Shown: positions 17,517 through 25,742 of the stretch, piece after piece
Numbering within the stretch: position 1 is the stretch's first letter
Layout of the letters: every line of letters starts with the position of its first letter
Assembly (NCBI GenBank): GCA_017437065.1
Contig: JAFSBX010000039.1
Location: forward strand, 51,089-115,088
Length of the DNA: 64,000 nt
Origin: Lachnospiraceae bacterium
Lineage (GTDB): Bacteria; Bacillota; Clostridia; Lachnospirales; Lachnospiraceae
Reading direction: 5' to 3'
Program-made: the position numbers and the translations under genes
Notes under the pieces: generated by a model
Database searches by the model: none
Told to the model about the DNA's origin: nothing
What the model saw: the letters and a program-made list of their open reading frames with translations, nothing else

Positions 17517-18962
17517 TTAAAAGTTAAAATAGATAAACGGATTGTAGCCACCTTTTGCCAACACTGACAAGCTAAAAATTACCAATGCAAGCATACCTGC
17601 TACATAACATATGTGATAAACACCTTTTATCCGTTTTCCATGTGCAGCAGTATCTACTCTTTCTTCCAAATATTCTCTTAAAGGCAACGCAAACAGAATT
17701 GCAGATACAAGAACAATTCCATACTCTTTCAAAAACATAACTGCTGTAGGACTGTAAAAACCGTTCCCCGCCAGACCAAATAAATCCTGCATATATACAA
17801 TCAACTGAGCATTGTCCTCACACCGGAATATAACCATTGCAATCATAACTACAAAAATCACATAAATATGACGCAAAACATTATGTCCTTCAATCTGCTC
17901 AATCTGAATCAGATTCTCTAACACGATGAATACAAAGAAGAACAATCCCCACCATATAAAGTTCCACGCTGCACCGTGCCAGATACCGGTTAACAGCCAC
18001 ACAATCAAAAGATTACGCAACATCCTGTCCTGATTTTCTCCCTGACCTCCCCCCAACGGCTTATACACATACTGATTAAACCAGGTTGCCAGAGAAATAT
18101 GCCATCTTGCCATAAACTCCTTAATCGACTTACTGACAAAAGGATATCGGAAGTTTTCCGGAAACGTAAATCCAAACATCATTCCCAACCCGATTGCCAT
18201 ATCTGAGTATGAGCTGAAATCATAATATAACTGGAAAGTATATGCCAATGCTCCTACCCATGCAAGCATTACCGGAACTTCTACCACTGTACTTCCGTAA
18301 TTTGTCAGTTCAAATATATTGTCAGCCACGATTGCCAGATTGTTGGCTAACAATATTTTCTTTAACAACCCTTCCACAAAACGGCATACTCCGTTTGAAA
18401 TCATATTCCAGTCAGATTTTCTATTCAAAATTTGTTTCTGCACTGTTGTGTACCGTACAATCGGTCCTGCCACTAACTGCGGGAAAAAGGATATATAGAG
18501 TCCAAGGTGAAGCATATTCTTCTGCGTCTGCGCCTTTCCACGGTATACATCAATCACATAAGACAATGCCTGAAATGTGAAAAAAGATATACCAATCGGT
18601 AACCTGATTTCCGGATCCTGCAATACCTGCTCTCCAAACATGGAATTAATAATTTCAATAAAAAATCCGGTGTATTTGAAAATTCCAAGCACTCCTAAAT
18701 TAGCAATGCATGCTACAATCATAAAGACCTTACGCAGTCGTTTGTTATCTCCACTTCTATGAATCGCCAATCCCAGCAGCCAGTTTACTATAATGGAACC
18801 GAGCATTATAACCACATATATAGGTTCTCCCCATGCATAAAAAAACAAACTGCCGGCTAACAGCCATAAATTTTGCAATTTTCTTGAAAATGCCAAAAGA
18901 TAATACACTATAAATACAACCGGTAAAAAATACAATAAAAATGTAATACTAGAAAATACCAT
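17517..18962 (-). CDS. MBOAT O-acyltransferase (AlgI/DltB/CcsH-like)
   Basis: 481 residues with about ten membrane helices. MBOAT motifs WHISLATW (287-294) and GIWHGAAWNF (326-335) place the catalytic histidine at residue 329; LPIGISFFTFQ and GPIVRY are also typical of the AlgI/DltB group. Proteins of this group take an acyl group on the inside and deliver it across the membrane. It is the first gene of the nine-gene operon, with AGAGGAG before its ATG and a clear promoter upstream. Confidence 0.92.
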   Translation of the reverse strand: MVFSSITFLLYFLPVVFIVYYLLAFSRKLQNLWLLAGSLFFYAWGEPIYVVIMLGSIIVNWLLGLAIHRSGDNKRLRKVFMIVACIANLGVLGIFKYTGFFIEIINSMFGEQVLQDPEIRLPIGISFFTFQALSYVIDVYRGKAQTQKNMLHLGLYISFFPQLVAGPIVRYTTVQKQILNRKSDWNMISNGVCRFVEGLLKKILLANNLAIVADNIFELTNYGSTVVEVPVMLAWVGALAYTFQLYYDFSSYSDMAIGLGMMFGFTFPENFRYPFVSKSIKEFMARWHISLATWFNQYVYKPLGGGQGENQDRMLRNLLIVWLLTGIWHGAAWNFIWWGLFFFVFIVLENLIQIEQIEGHNVLRHIYVIFVVMIAMVIFRCEDNAQLIVYMQDLFGLAGNGFYSPTAVMFLKEYGIVLVSAILFALPLREYLEERVDTAAHGKRIKGVYHICYVAGMLALVIFSLSVLAKGGYNPFIYFNF

Positions 18963-19001
18963 ATTGCTCCTCTATCTCTTGAATTTATTAATTTTTTATA
19001 A

Positions 19002-19030
19002 ATACTATACCTAACAGTACCAAACGTCAA
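19002..19030 (-). promoter_or_regulatory. Promoter of the cellulose operon
   Basis: On the minus strand TTGACG (19025-19030), 17 bp, then TAGTAT (19002-19007), or TATAGT (19004-19009) with a 15-bp spacer. The MBOAT start codon is about 40 bases downstream. No riboswitch-like structure is visible in this short leader. Confidence 0.55.
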
Positions 19031-19051
19031 GAATAATATATATTTTCCGAC

Positions 19052-19083
19052 AATTCTAACATATATATTTTACTTAATTCTAA
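19052..19083. repeat. AATTCTAA direct repeat upstream of the cellulose promoter
   Basis: AATTCTAA occurs at 19052-19059 and 19076-19083, 24 bp apart and 22 bp upstream of the -35 box. Direct repeats about two helical turns apart are the usual layout of LytTR-type operators, and a LytTR gene lies next door. Sequence is AT-rich, so chance is possible. Confidence 0.35.
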
Positions 19084-19184
19084 TTTTTTCCAACTTAAAA
19101 TACATTCTATACATCTAAAATCTTCTCCATCATCAAATTCCGTTTATAAAATAATACAATTTTCTACATTTTTTGATTTTCTTG

Positions 19185-19214
19185 CGTGAAATGCACACAT
19201 ACTTCGCGAAATGC
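19185..19214. repeat. CGYGAAATGC direct repeat, 20-bp period
   Basis: CGTGAAATGC (19185-19194) and CGCGAAATGC (19205-19214) are direct repeats exactly 20 bp apart, two helical turns. They lie between the LytTR gene and the cellulose operon, about 155-190 bp upstream of the predicted -35 box. Confidence 0.45.
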
Positions 19215-19255
19215 AAAAAAATCCCAAACCATCTTCATCATCAATAGTTTGAGAT
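19215..19255 (-). terminator. Terminator after the two-component operon
   Basis: On the minus strand ATCTCAAAC (19247-19255) pairs with GTTTGGGAT (19221-19229) with one G-T pair, and a run of seven T follows. It lies 45 bases past the LytTR stop and separates it from the cellulose operon promoter. Confidence 0.65.
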
Positions 19256-19299
19256 ATCTTTTTCCAATTATATACTTATAATTTTATATACTTATAATT

Positions 19300-20016
19300 T
19301 TATATCCTATAATCTTTCGTATCAAATTTCATATACGCCAACTGAAATGCCTTCCATCGTCTTCTTGAAACCGGAATTTTTTCACCATTTACAAGTGTTA
19401 AAATCTGATGTTCAAAATTTGCCACTTGCGTCATGTTTACCAGATATTTGCTATGACAGCGGAAAAATATCGTCTCCGGTAAACATTGCTCCCACTGTAA
19501 CAGACTTTCTTCACATAAAAACATATCCGTTCTCGTCCATAGTTCACTTCCGCCGGACTGCGCGGAAAAGTAACTGATATCCTTGATTAAAATATTATGT
19601 GGAATACCACGCCGCATTATAAAAATACTCTCTGTAAGCTGCAATTCCTCCATACTGACCTGAAGATACTCAAACAGCTCCTTTTCCTCAACAGGCTTTG
19701 TCATAAAGCGAAAAGCTCTTGCTTCATAGCCTTCTTTATAACGATTTTCATAAGCAGTCAGAATAATAACTATCGTGTGCGGAAACTGTTTTTTTATTTT
19801 TTTTAACCAAACAATCCCATCCTCTGATTCATCGCAAAATTCAAGATCCATAAAAATAAGCTCCACCGTTTCATTCTGCATATACTGAAACAATACAGAG
19901 GGCTTCTGAAAATACAAAAAATCACTTTGCAGGCTATTTTTCTCATCAAATTTCTTGATTAATACCCTTAACTCCTCTGAAACTATTTCATTATCATCAC
20001 ATAGTACAATCTTCAT
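19300..20016 (-). CDS. LytTR-family response regulator
   Basis: 238 residues: an N-terminal receiver domain (KIVLCDDNEI with the acidic pair, Asp57 in FMDLEF as likely phosphorylation site, ILTAYENR, MTKPVEEKEL) and a C-terminal LytTR DNA-binding domain (from about 135: MRRGIPHNILIKDISYFSAQ, HSKYLVNMTQVANFEH, GEKIPVSRRRWK). It is AgrA-like. It lies 23 bases after its kinase. Likely targets are direct-repeat sites; two such repeats lie between this gene and the cellulose operon. Confidence 0.92.
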   Translation of the reverse strand: MKIVLCDDNEIVSEELRVLIKKFDEKNSLQSDFLYFQKPSVLFQYMQNETVELIFMDLEFCDESEDGIVWLKKIKKQFPHTIVIILTAYENRYKEGYEARAFRFMTKPVEEKELFEYLQVSMEELQLTESIFIMRRGIPHNILIKDISYFSAQSGGSELWTRTDMFLCEESLLQWEQCLPETIFFRCHSKYLVNMTQVANFEHQILTLVNGEKIPVSRRRWKAFQLAYMKFDTKDYRI

Positions 20017-20039
20017 GTCGTTCTCCTTTGAATGTCATT

Positions 20040-21230
20040 TTAAATAGGAAGATAAATTGTCATAGCAAAAGTATGTTCTTCAATGTTTATTTCACACGTC
20101 CCATTATATTTCTCTAAAACATCTCTGATATTACGTACCCCAAATCCATGATTCTTTCCTTTTTTTTCATTATTACTCTGTGCCGGCATACTGTTGGACA
20201 CTATGATGGAAAAATATTTCTTTCCACCGGAAAAATGAATGTCAATCTGTGGCTCCAAATTGTTGCCAATGCATTGATTTGCCGCGGTAATGGCATTGGA
20301 AAGTAAATTAGAAAACAAAGTACACATATCTATATCCGAAACCGTCTCTATTTTAGGCAGGGTACCATATGCTGTCAGCTTTACTTCCTTGGCACAATAA
20401 TGCGGCACATCATGATTCAAGATGGCGTCTACGATTTCATTTCCCGAATAATACTTTTTCTCAGAAAACGAAAAGGCTTTTTTATAGTCCTCAAAGTATT
20501 TTGATAAATCATCCATATTTCCTTTATCCAGAAGCGATTCCATGCAAATAAAATGATTTTTTACATCATGCCTGAATTTACGCAATTCTGTATCAAGAAG
20601 CTCCATATCCTGATAATACTCTAACTGCTTCTCCAGCAAAATCACGTTTTCTTCCGTGCTTTCCTGTGCCCGAATCAAAAAACGCTCTACAGAATACACA
20701 ATAACTATAATGCAAATCGCCGTAAGCCAGTAAATCATAATCCGATACGCAATAATTTCCCCTACATCCCTGTCTGCCAATGGCAAAAATGCTCCCGGAC
20801 GTAAAAAATGTGCTATCAGCAAAGAAATAAAATACAGTATCGTATTTAAAACCATAAGTTTGCTGTCAAACAAAAAAGTAAGAATTGCAAAAAACAAAAA
20901 AGTACATTCCCACAAATGTGAAGACGGAAATAAATAAAGCAACACATTATACTGGATAAATAAAATAGTAACCGTATAAGCTTTTACATATCTCAGATGC
21001 ATCGGAATATAAGAATCGTCCTTCCAATTTTTCCATATAAAAAATAAAGCAATTCCTAAATAGACAAACTGACTGCAATCAAACAACAAAATATGTAACC
21101 ATGACAAATTCGGATAAAATCCCAATGACTTAAGCGTCGAAAAATATATCCCTGCACACATACAAAAGCCGGGAACTAAAAGTAATACATATCGATAAAC
21201 CGATGTCCAGTATTTTTTTATAACATTCAT
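20040..21230 (-). CDS. GHKL sensor histidine kinase with six-helix sensor (AgrC-like)
   Basis: 396 residues. About six membrane helices (15-185) form the sensor. The phospho-accepting His221 lies in FRHDVKNHF, followed by an N-box (LLSNAITAANQ) and a G-box (GFGVRNIRDVLEKYNG) of a GHKL ATPase. The architecture matches AgrC-type kinases that pair with LytTR regulators, and its regulator follows directly. The sensor is clearly homologous to that of the divergent chemoreceptor: LGFYP (36-40), IQYNVLLYLFP (92-102) and DSKL (122-125) align collinearly with it. Ligand unknown. Confidence 0.9.
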   Translation of the reverse strand: MNVIKKYWTSVYRYVLLLVPGFCMCAGIYFSTLKSLGFYPNLSWLHILLFDCSQFVYLGIALFFIWKNWKDDSYIPMHLRYVKAYTVTILFIQYNVLLYLFPSSHLWECTFLFFAILTFLFDSKLMVLNTILYFISLLIAHFLRPGAFLPLADRDVGEIIAYRIMIYWLTAICIIVIVYSVERFLIRAQESTEENVILLEKQLEYYQDMELLDTELRKFRHDVKNHFICMESLLDKGNMDDLSKYFEDYKKAFSFSEKKYYSGNEIVDAILNHDVPHYCAKEVKLTAYGTLPKIETVSDIDMCTLFSNLLSNAITAANQCIGNNLEPQIDIHFSGGKKYFSIIVSNSMPAQSNNEKKGKNHGFGVRNIRDVLEKYNGTCEINIEEHTFAMTIYLPI

Positions 21231-21499
21231 TTTTTATAACCTCGCCTTCTCTTCACCGGCGAATTTCATCCCTAAACACAATAGTTTCCCGCTATCCCCT
21301 GTTTCTATTTGTAAATATAAACTGTTGTAATATTATTTTACCTTCTTATTTCTGAAATGCAATGACCGAACGAAGGGTATTTTCTACCAGTTAACAGATT
21401 TTCACTTTACCCCTTTCCCGATTTGTCAGATAATAGGCTCATATATCAGAAAACTATCATAAAAAATCAGCTAAGAAGATTTCTGACAGGAGGCTTATC

Positions 21500-23044
21500 A
21501 TGGGAAAGAAAAAAACTGCCGTTGAGGTATACTTATCTGCTGTATTTAAATGGGGACTCATCATACTGGTATGTGCATGTATGTGTGCCACGGTTATGTT
21601 TAATACAGAAAAATTATTGGGATTTTATCCGGATGTCCCGTGGATTTCAACAATTTTACTTGGTGTCATGGATACCTGCTTTTTCATAACTGCGATAGTC
21701 ATCATCAAAACATCCTTTGATGAAAACGGCTATTTAAAAGAAGGACGACTGAAAATTGGAAAAATCTTTTCCGCATGTGCTTTAGTTATTCAATGGAATT
21801 ATCTGTTATATATGTTGCCTACAAGAACTTTTTGGGGATTTTTGTTTTTCTTTTTAATCTTGATGGCATTCTTTTTGGACATCAAGCTGGTATTAACAAG
21901 TGGTTTAGCCTGCATGGTTTCCTTGTTTATCGGATGGTGGATACGCGGAACTGACCTTTTACCGGTAAAAGATGAATTATTTATCACTGACATTCTTATG
22001 TGTCTGGTCGCTCTTGTATTATCTTTATCCGGATTGCTTATTTTTGTTTTCTTCGTATCACATTTTTTGGTAAATGCCAAAAAAGACGAATTAGAGAAAA
22101 ATAACGAACATGTTATGAGTGTTTTGTCTTCTGTTCAGTTGTTATCTGACAGATTACACACTGCCGGAACATCACTTTCACAGATTTCCGAAAATGAAAG
22201 TGCTTCCGCCGAGGAACTTGCGGCAACCAGCGAGCAATTGGTAGAAAGCAGTAACATACTCAGTTCCAAAACAGATGAAAGCATGGCAAATCTTGGGGAA
22301 TTAAGTGAGTGGGAAAGTGTTGTTGCTGATAATGTAGAAAAGGTAGAAACAACATCAAAAGATTTACTCGATAAATCTATAGAAAATGAACGATTGTTAA
22401 ATGATTTACATACGATTAACGGAGAAGTATCACAGTCCATGAAAGCAACAACAGAAATCGCCCAAAAGCTTTCCGATGCCGTACAGGAAATCGGTGTTAC
22501 ATTAAAGCTTATCAGTGATATATCTTCCTCCACAAATTTATTAGCTCTAAATGCCTCCATAGAGGCCGCAAGAGCCGGTGAAGCCGGAAGAGGTTTTGCA
22601 GTAGTTGCAACTGAGGTAGGAAATCTTGCAAACAGTACACAGGAATCCTTAAAAGAAGTTGAAAACGTTATTGAAAGAGTACAGAATAATGTCAGGGAAA
22701 TTACCATACAGGTGGAAGAAAACTCTACTAAATTAAGTACTCAGAATGAATATTTTGCTAATGTATTCCGCAGCATGCAGGATATGACCGAATTATTGAA
22801 TGTTTCCGTTAATGCAATCAATACCATGGGGGATGCTCACGGAAAGCAGGCTGAAGTTATTAAAAAGACAGTGTCTATTAACCAGGACATTGCTGAAAGT
22901 ATCCGTAATGAAAATGAACAATTCGTATCCATCAATTCTATGGCAGAAAGTAACGCTACCGATACTGCCGAGGTTGCAAATCAGGCAAGCTCAATTAATG
23001 ATATGGTAGAAGAAATGAATCATCTGCTGAAGATGGAAGATTAG
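21500..23044 (+). CDS. Methyl-accepting chemotaxis protein with six-helix sensor
   Basis: 514 residues: about six membrane helices (15-200) instead of the usual two plus periplasmic domain, then a long signalling coiled coil. The kinase-contact tip reads STNLLALNASIEAARAGEAG, with RGFAVVATEVGNLA following, so it can signal through CheA/CheW. Its sensor matches the divergent histidine kinase: LGFYP (40-44), IQWNYLLYMLP (97-107), DIKL (127-130). AGGAGG lies seven bases before the ATG. It is flanked by a bidirectional terminator. Confidence 0.93.
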   Translation: MGKKKTAVEVYLSAVFKWGLIILVCACMCATVMFNTEKLLGFYPDVPWISTILLGVMDTCFFITAIVIIKTSFDENGYLKEGRLKIGKIFSACALVIQWNYLLYMLPTRTFWGFLFFFLILMAFFLDIKLVLTSGLACMVSLFIGWWIRGTDLLPVKDELFITDILMCLVALVLSLSGLLIFVFFVSHFLVNAKKDELEKNNEHVMSVLSSVQLLSDRLHTAGTSLSQISENESASAEELAATSEQLVESSNILSSKTDESMANLGELSEWESVVADNVEKVETTSKDLLDKSIENERLLNDLHTINGEVSQSMKATTEIAQKLSDAVQEIGVTLKLISDISSSTNLLALNASIEAARAGEAGRGFAVVATEVGNLANSTQESLKEVENVIERVQNNVREITIQVEENSTKLSTQNEYFANVFRSMQDMTELLNVSVNAINTMGDAHGKQAEVIKKTVSINQDIAESIRNENEQFVSINSMAESNATDTAEVANQASSINDMVEEMNHLLKMED

Positions 23045-23089
23045 TTTTTACATATTGCCTTATTCTCCTAGTATAATATAGCCCCATAG

Positions 23090-23125
23090 AAAAGGATTTA
23101 AAGCGTAACTGCTTTAAATCCTTTT
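23090..23125. terminator. Bidirectional terminator between chemoreceptor and GGDEF genes
   Basis: AAAAGGATTTAAAGC (23090-23104) pairs perfectly with GCTTTAAATCCTTTT (23111-23125) around a six-base loop. The A and T ends serve convergent transcripts from both sides. Confidence 0.8.
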
Positions 23126-23133
23126 CACCTTTC

Positions 23134-24174
23134 TTAGCAGATAATCTGATTTTTCCCATTCTGCTTTGCCTGATATAATTTGTTATCCGCACTTATAATC
23201 AGCTCATCTACCTTCTTCTGACTGCTATACACCTCTAATCCGCCACTAAACGTAACCGAGATATGCTTTTCTCTTTGAAAATGTGTTTCCAGCTGAGTGG
23301 CTACATTATGAAGTACCTGCAATGCCTCCTCTTGATTTTCATGGTCATAAATTATCATGAACTCTTCACCACCAAATCTGGCTGCAAAGCCCTTTCCGTC
23401 TACTTCCTTGTCCAAAATCTGTGCAAAAGTAGTAAGAACCTCATCCCCAAAGCTATGTCCATATGTATCATTAATACTCTTAAAGTTATCAACATCCATA
23501 ATAACCGCAATAAAACTTGTATGATCCTTTTGTATTCGTTTTTCTATCTCCTTCATCAGATACCCACGATTATACAGCTTCGTTAAAGGGTCATGATTGG
23601 CCAAATAATCAAGCTGTACATTCATGGTATGCAGTTCTTCTTTTTGACGCTCATAGCGCAGGATAACAATATTTAACAAAACGAATACTGCTATGGCAAC
23701 AATAAGATACGAACATATCGTAAACATTAACAAAGATATTTCACTTACGGGGTTAATAGTTTGCGGAAAAAAATGCGACGCTATCATAACAAGAATATCC
23801 CATAAAATTGTCATAACACAAAATGGAACACTAAATTTTCTCGGGAAAAATATTGTAATCCCTAAAATACTCAAAACAAAATAAACCAATATAATACTAC
23901 TGTATACACTATACAAAAACGGAAACTCTATCCACACTACCGTTACCAATATTCCAACGGTGGCCCAGCCCTTATGTTTTGTAAAAATACCCCAAATACT
24001 CAAAATCAAAAGGATAACTCCGCATATAACACATATTTGTGTCGGAAGTGCATTCCCATGCAAAAAGGCATTCAGTAAAAAACCAAACATATTGGCAGTG
24101 CACGCTGCAATTGCCATCACATGAAACAGCTGTGCCTGCATCTCTTTTATAGAGGAAAAATAATTGTCCATCAT
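23134..24174 (-). CDS. Membrane-bound diguanylate cyclase (GGDEF)
   Basis: 346 residues from the ATG at 24174, which has AGAGGAG upstream (a start at 24189 would lack one). Six membrane helices (about 20-175) precede a complete GGDEF domain: DPLTKLYNRGY, MDVDNFKSINDTYGH and active site RFGGEEF (268-272 of this start). The RxxD inhibitory site five residues before GGEEF is KEVD, so product inhibition may be lost. It makes c-di-GMP from two GTP; the nearest likely effector is the PilZ domain of BcsA. No EAL or HD-GYP domain occurs in the window. Confidence 0.93.
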   Translation of the reverse strand: MMDNYFSSIKEMQAQLFHVMAIAACTANMFGFLLNAFLHGNALPTQICVICGVILLILSIWGIFTKHKGWATVGILVTVVWIEFPFLYSVYSSIILVYFVLSILGITIFFPRKFSVPFCVMTILWDILVMIASHFFPQTINPVSEISLLMFTICSYLIVAIAVFVLLNIVILRYERQKEELHTMNVQLDYLANHDPLTKLYNRGYLMKEIEKRIQKDHTSFIAVIMDVDNFKSINDTYGHSFGDEVLTTFAQILDKEVDGKGFAARFGGEEFMIIYDHENQEEALQVLHNVATQLETHFQREKHISVTFSGGLEVYSSQKKVDELIISADNKLYQAKQNGKNQIIC

Positions 24175-24200
24175 ACTGCTCCTCTCCATTTTATGGTACT

Positions 24201-24228
24201 ATTTTACCACAAAAAGAGAGTAATGTAA
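24201..24228 (-). promoter_or_regulatory. Putative promoter of the GGDEF gene
   Basis: On the minus strand TTACAT (24223-24228), 16 bp, then TAAAAT (24201-24206) preceded by TGG, about 27 bases upstream of the start codon. Confidence 0.4.
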
Positions 24229-24298
24229 TACATTGGCAGATTATATTTTTTGTATTTTTTTAGAAAATTTTATAATAATACTATATCTTCACTGAAAA

Positions 24299-24460
24299 TT
24301 ATCTTTTCTGATTCACAGGACCAATTCCCTCTTCCCTCACATTATGCTTCTGATTTTGATTTTCAGGTTTCTGCTTTTCCGTAATGGAATTAAATTTATT
24401 TAAGGATTTCTGCTCATTCATCTGTTCCTGTTTTTTCTTATTAAAAGTTTGTTCACTCAT
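24299..24460 (-). CDS. Small hydrophilic protein of 53 residues
   Basis: Starts at ATG 24460 with AGGAG six bases upstream and ends at TAA 24299. The product begins MSEQTFNKKKQEQMNEQKSL and contains no hydrophobic segment: about two thirds of it is Gln, Asn, Lys and Glu, so it is probably disordered. I do not recognise a family. It lies between the GGDEF gene and glf, each reading the same way, and has its own ribosome site. Real-gene status rests on the ribosome site, the start and the ordered low-hydrophobic composition. Confidence 0.5.
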   Translation of the reverse strand: MSEQTFNKKKQEQMNEQKSLNKFNSITEKQKPENQNQKHNVREEGIGPVNQKR

Positions 24461-24492
24461 ACTGACTCCTATCTGCATGCACCGTCATGCTT

Positions 24493-24528
24493 AAAACACA
24501 ATAGGCGGAAGAACTATTCTTCCACCTA
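24493..24528 (-). terminator. Putative terminator after glf
   Basis: On the minus strand TAGGTGGAAGAA pairs with TTCTTCCGCCTA (24502-24528) with one mismatch and is followed by TTGTGTTTT. It lies about 50 bases past the glf stop. Confidence 0.5.
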
Positions 24529-24580
24529 CTACACTTATCTACTCTGTATCAGTATGTACAAAATCATGCAAAATATACTT

Positions 24581-25711
24581 TTAAACAGAAGCTTTTAACT
24601 CTTCCTCGCACATCTGCATTGCTGCTTCAATCACCTTGTCCATGTCATAATATTTGTACTGACCAAGTCTACCGCCAAACAATACATTCTGTTCTTTCTC
24701 AGCAAGCTTTTTATACTCTGCAAAAAGACTGTCATTCTTCTCATTATTTACCGGATAATAAGGTTCATCTCCTTTTTTCCATTCTGCCGGATACTCTTTT
24801 GTAATCACCGTATCAGGCTGCTTTCCAAACTCGAAATGCTTATGCTCAATAATTCTCGTATACGGTATCTGTCTTTCCGTATAGTTTACAACTGCATTTC
24901 CCTGATAATTTTCTTCTCCTTTGATAAGTTCTTCTTCAAAACGTAAAGAACGATACTCCAACTCACCCAGACAATAATCAAAATACTCGTCAATCATTCC
25001 GGTATACAACACTTTATCAAATGTAATCTTTTTATCGCCTGCTGCCTCATTTTCTTCCAAAAACTGCTTATACTCTGTTCCCAGCATAACCGGAGTATCC
25101 TGAAGCATTTTTTCCACCATACGGGTATAGCCGCCTTTCGGAATGCCCTGGTATGGATCATTAAAATAATTGTTATCATAAGTAAAACGAAGCGGAAGTC
25201 TCTTAATAATAAATGCCGGAAGCTCTTTACAGTCACGTCCCCACTGCTTTTCCGTATAACCTTTTACCAACTTCTCATATACATCTGTTCCAACAAGGGA
25301 AAGTGCCTGTTCCTCCAAGTTCTCAGGTTCTTTAATCCCTAAATCCGCAATCTGATTTGCAATGATTTCTTTCGCTTCCGCAGGCTTCTTAATTCCCCAC
25401 ATTTTGCTGAAAGTATTCATATTGAATGGTAAATTGTAAAGTTCATCCTTATAGCTTGCCACAGGACTATTAATATAATGATTAAACTCCGCGAATTGAT
25501 TTACATAATCCCATATTTTTTTATTGGATGTATGGAAAATATGGGCACCATATTTATGCACCTGAATGCCCTCCACATCCTCCGTAAAAATATTGCCTGC
25601 TGCATTTTCACGTTTGTCAATAACAAGACAGGTCTTTCCGTTTTCCTTCATTTTGTTTGCAAATGTAGCACCGAATAAACCGGCACCTACGATTAAATAA
25701 TTGTAATGCAT
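24581..25711 (-). CDS. glf: UDP-galactopyranose mutase
   Basis: Converts UDP-galactopyranose to UDP-galactofuranose using reduced FAD, supplying galactofuranose for surface glycans. The start at 25711 follows AAGGGGAC and gives 376 residues, the usual length; an upstream in-frame start would overlap the previous gene. Visible motifs are the FAD fold YLIVGAGLFGATFA, GKTCLVIDKR, YGAHIFHTSN, the substrate region FNMNTFSKMWG and, near the C-terminus, LFGGRLGQYKYYDMD. The nearest glycan genes that could use the product are in the island starting at 41.6 kb. Confidence 0.95.
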   Translation of the reverse strand: MHYNYLIVGAGLFGATFANKMKENGKTCLVIDKRENAAGNIFTEDVEGIQVHKYGAHIFHTSNKKIWDYVNQFAEFNHYINSPVASYKDELYNLPFNMNTFSKMWGIKKPAEAKEIIANQIADLGIKEPENLEEQALSLVGTDVYEKLVKGYTEKQWGRDCKELPAFIIKRLPLRFTYDNNYFNDPYQGIPKGGYTRMVEKMLQDTPVMLGTEYKQFLEENEAAGDKKITFDKVLYTGMIDEYFDYCLGELEYRSLRFEEELIKGEENYQGNAVVNYTERQIPYTRIIEHKHFEFGKQPDTVITKEYPAEWKKGDEPYYPVNNEKNDSLFAEYKKLAEKEQNVLFGGRLGQYKYYDMDKVIEAAMQMCEEELKASV

Positions 25712-25742
25712 AATTTGTCCCCTTCTTTTTATAATTTGTATT

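Noticed and set aside
18963-19299. c-di-GMP riboswitch in front of the cellulose operon
   Set aside because: The leader between the promoter and the MBOAT start is only about 35 bases, too short for a GEMM-type fold, and none is visible upstream.
22135-22707. Minus-strand 190-codon frame
   Set aside because: Antisense shadow of the chemoreceptor signalling domain.
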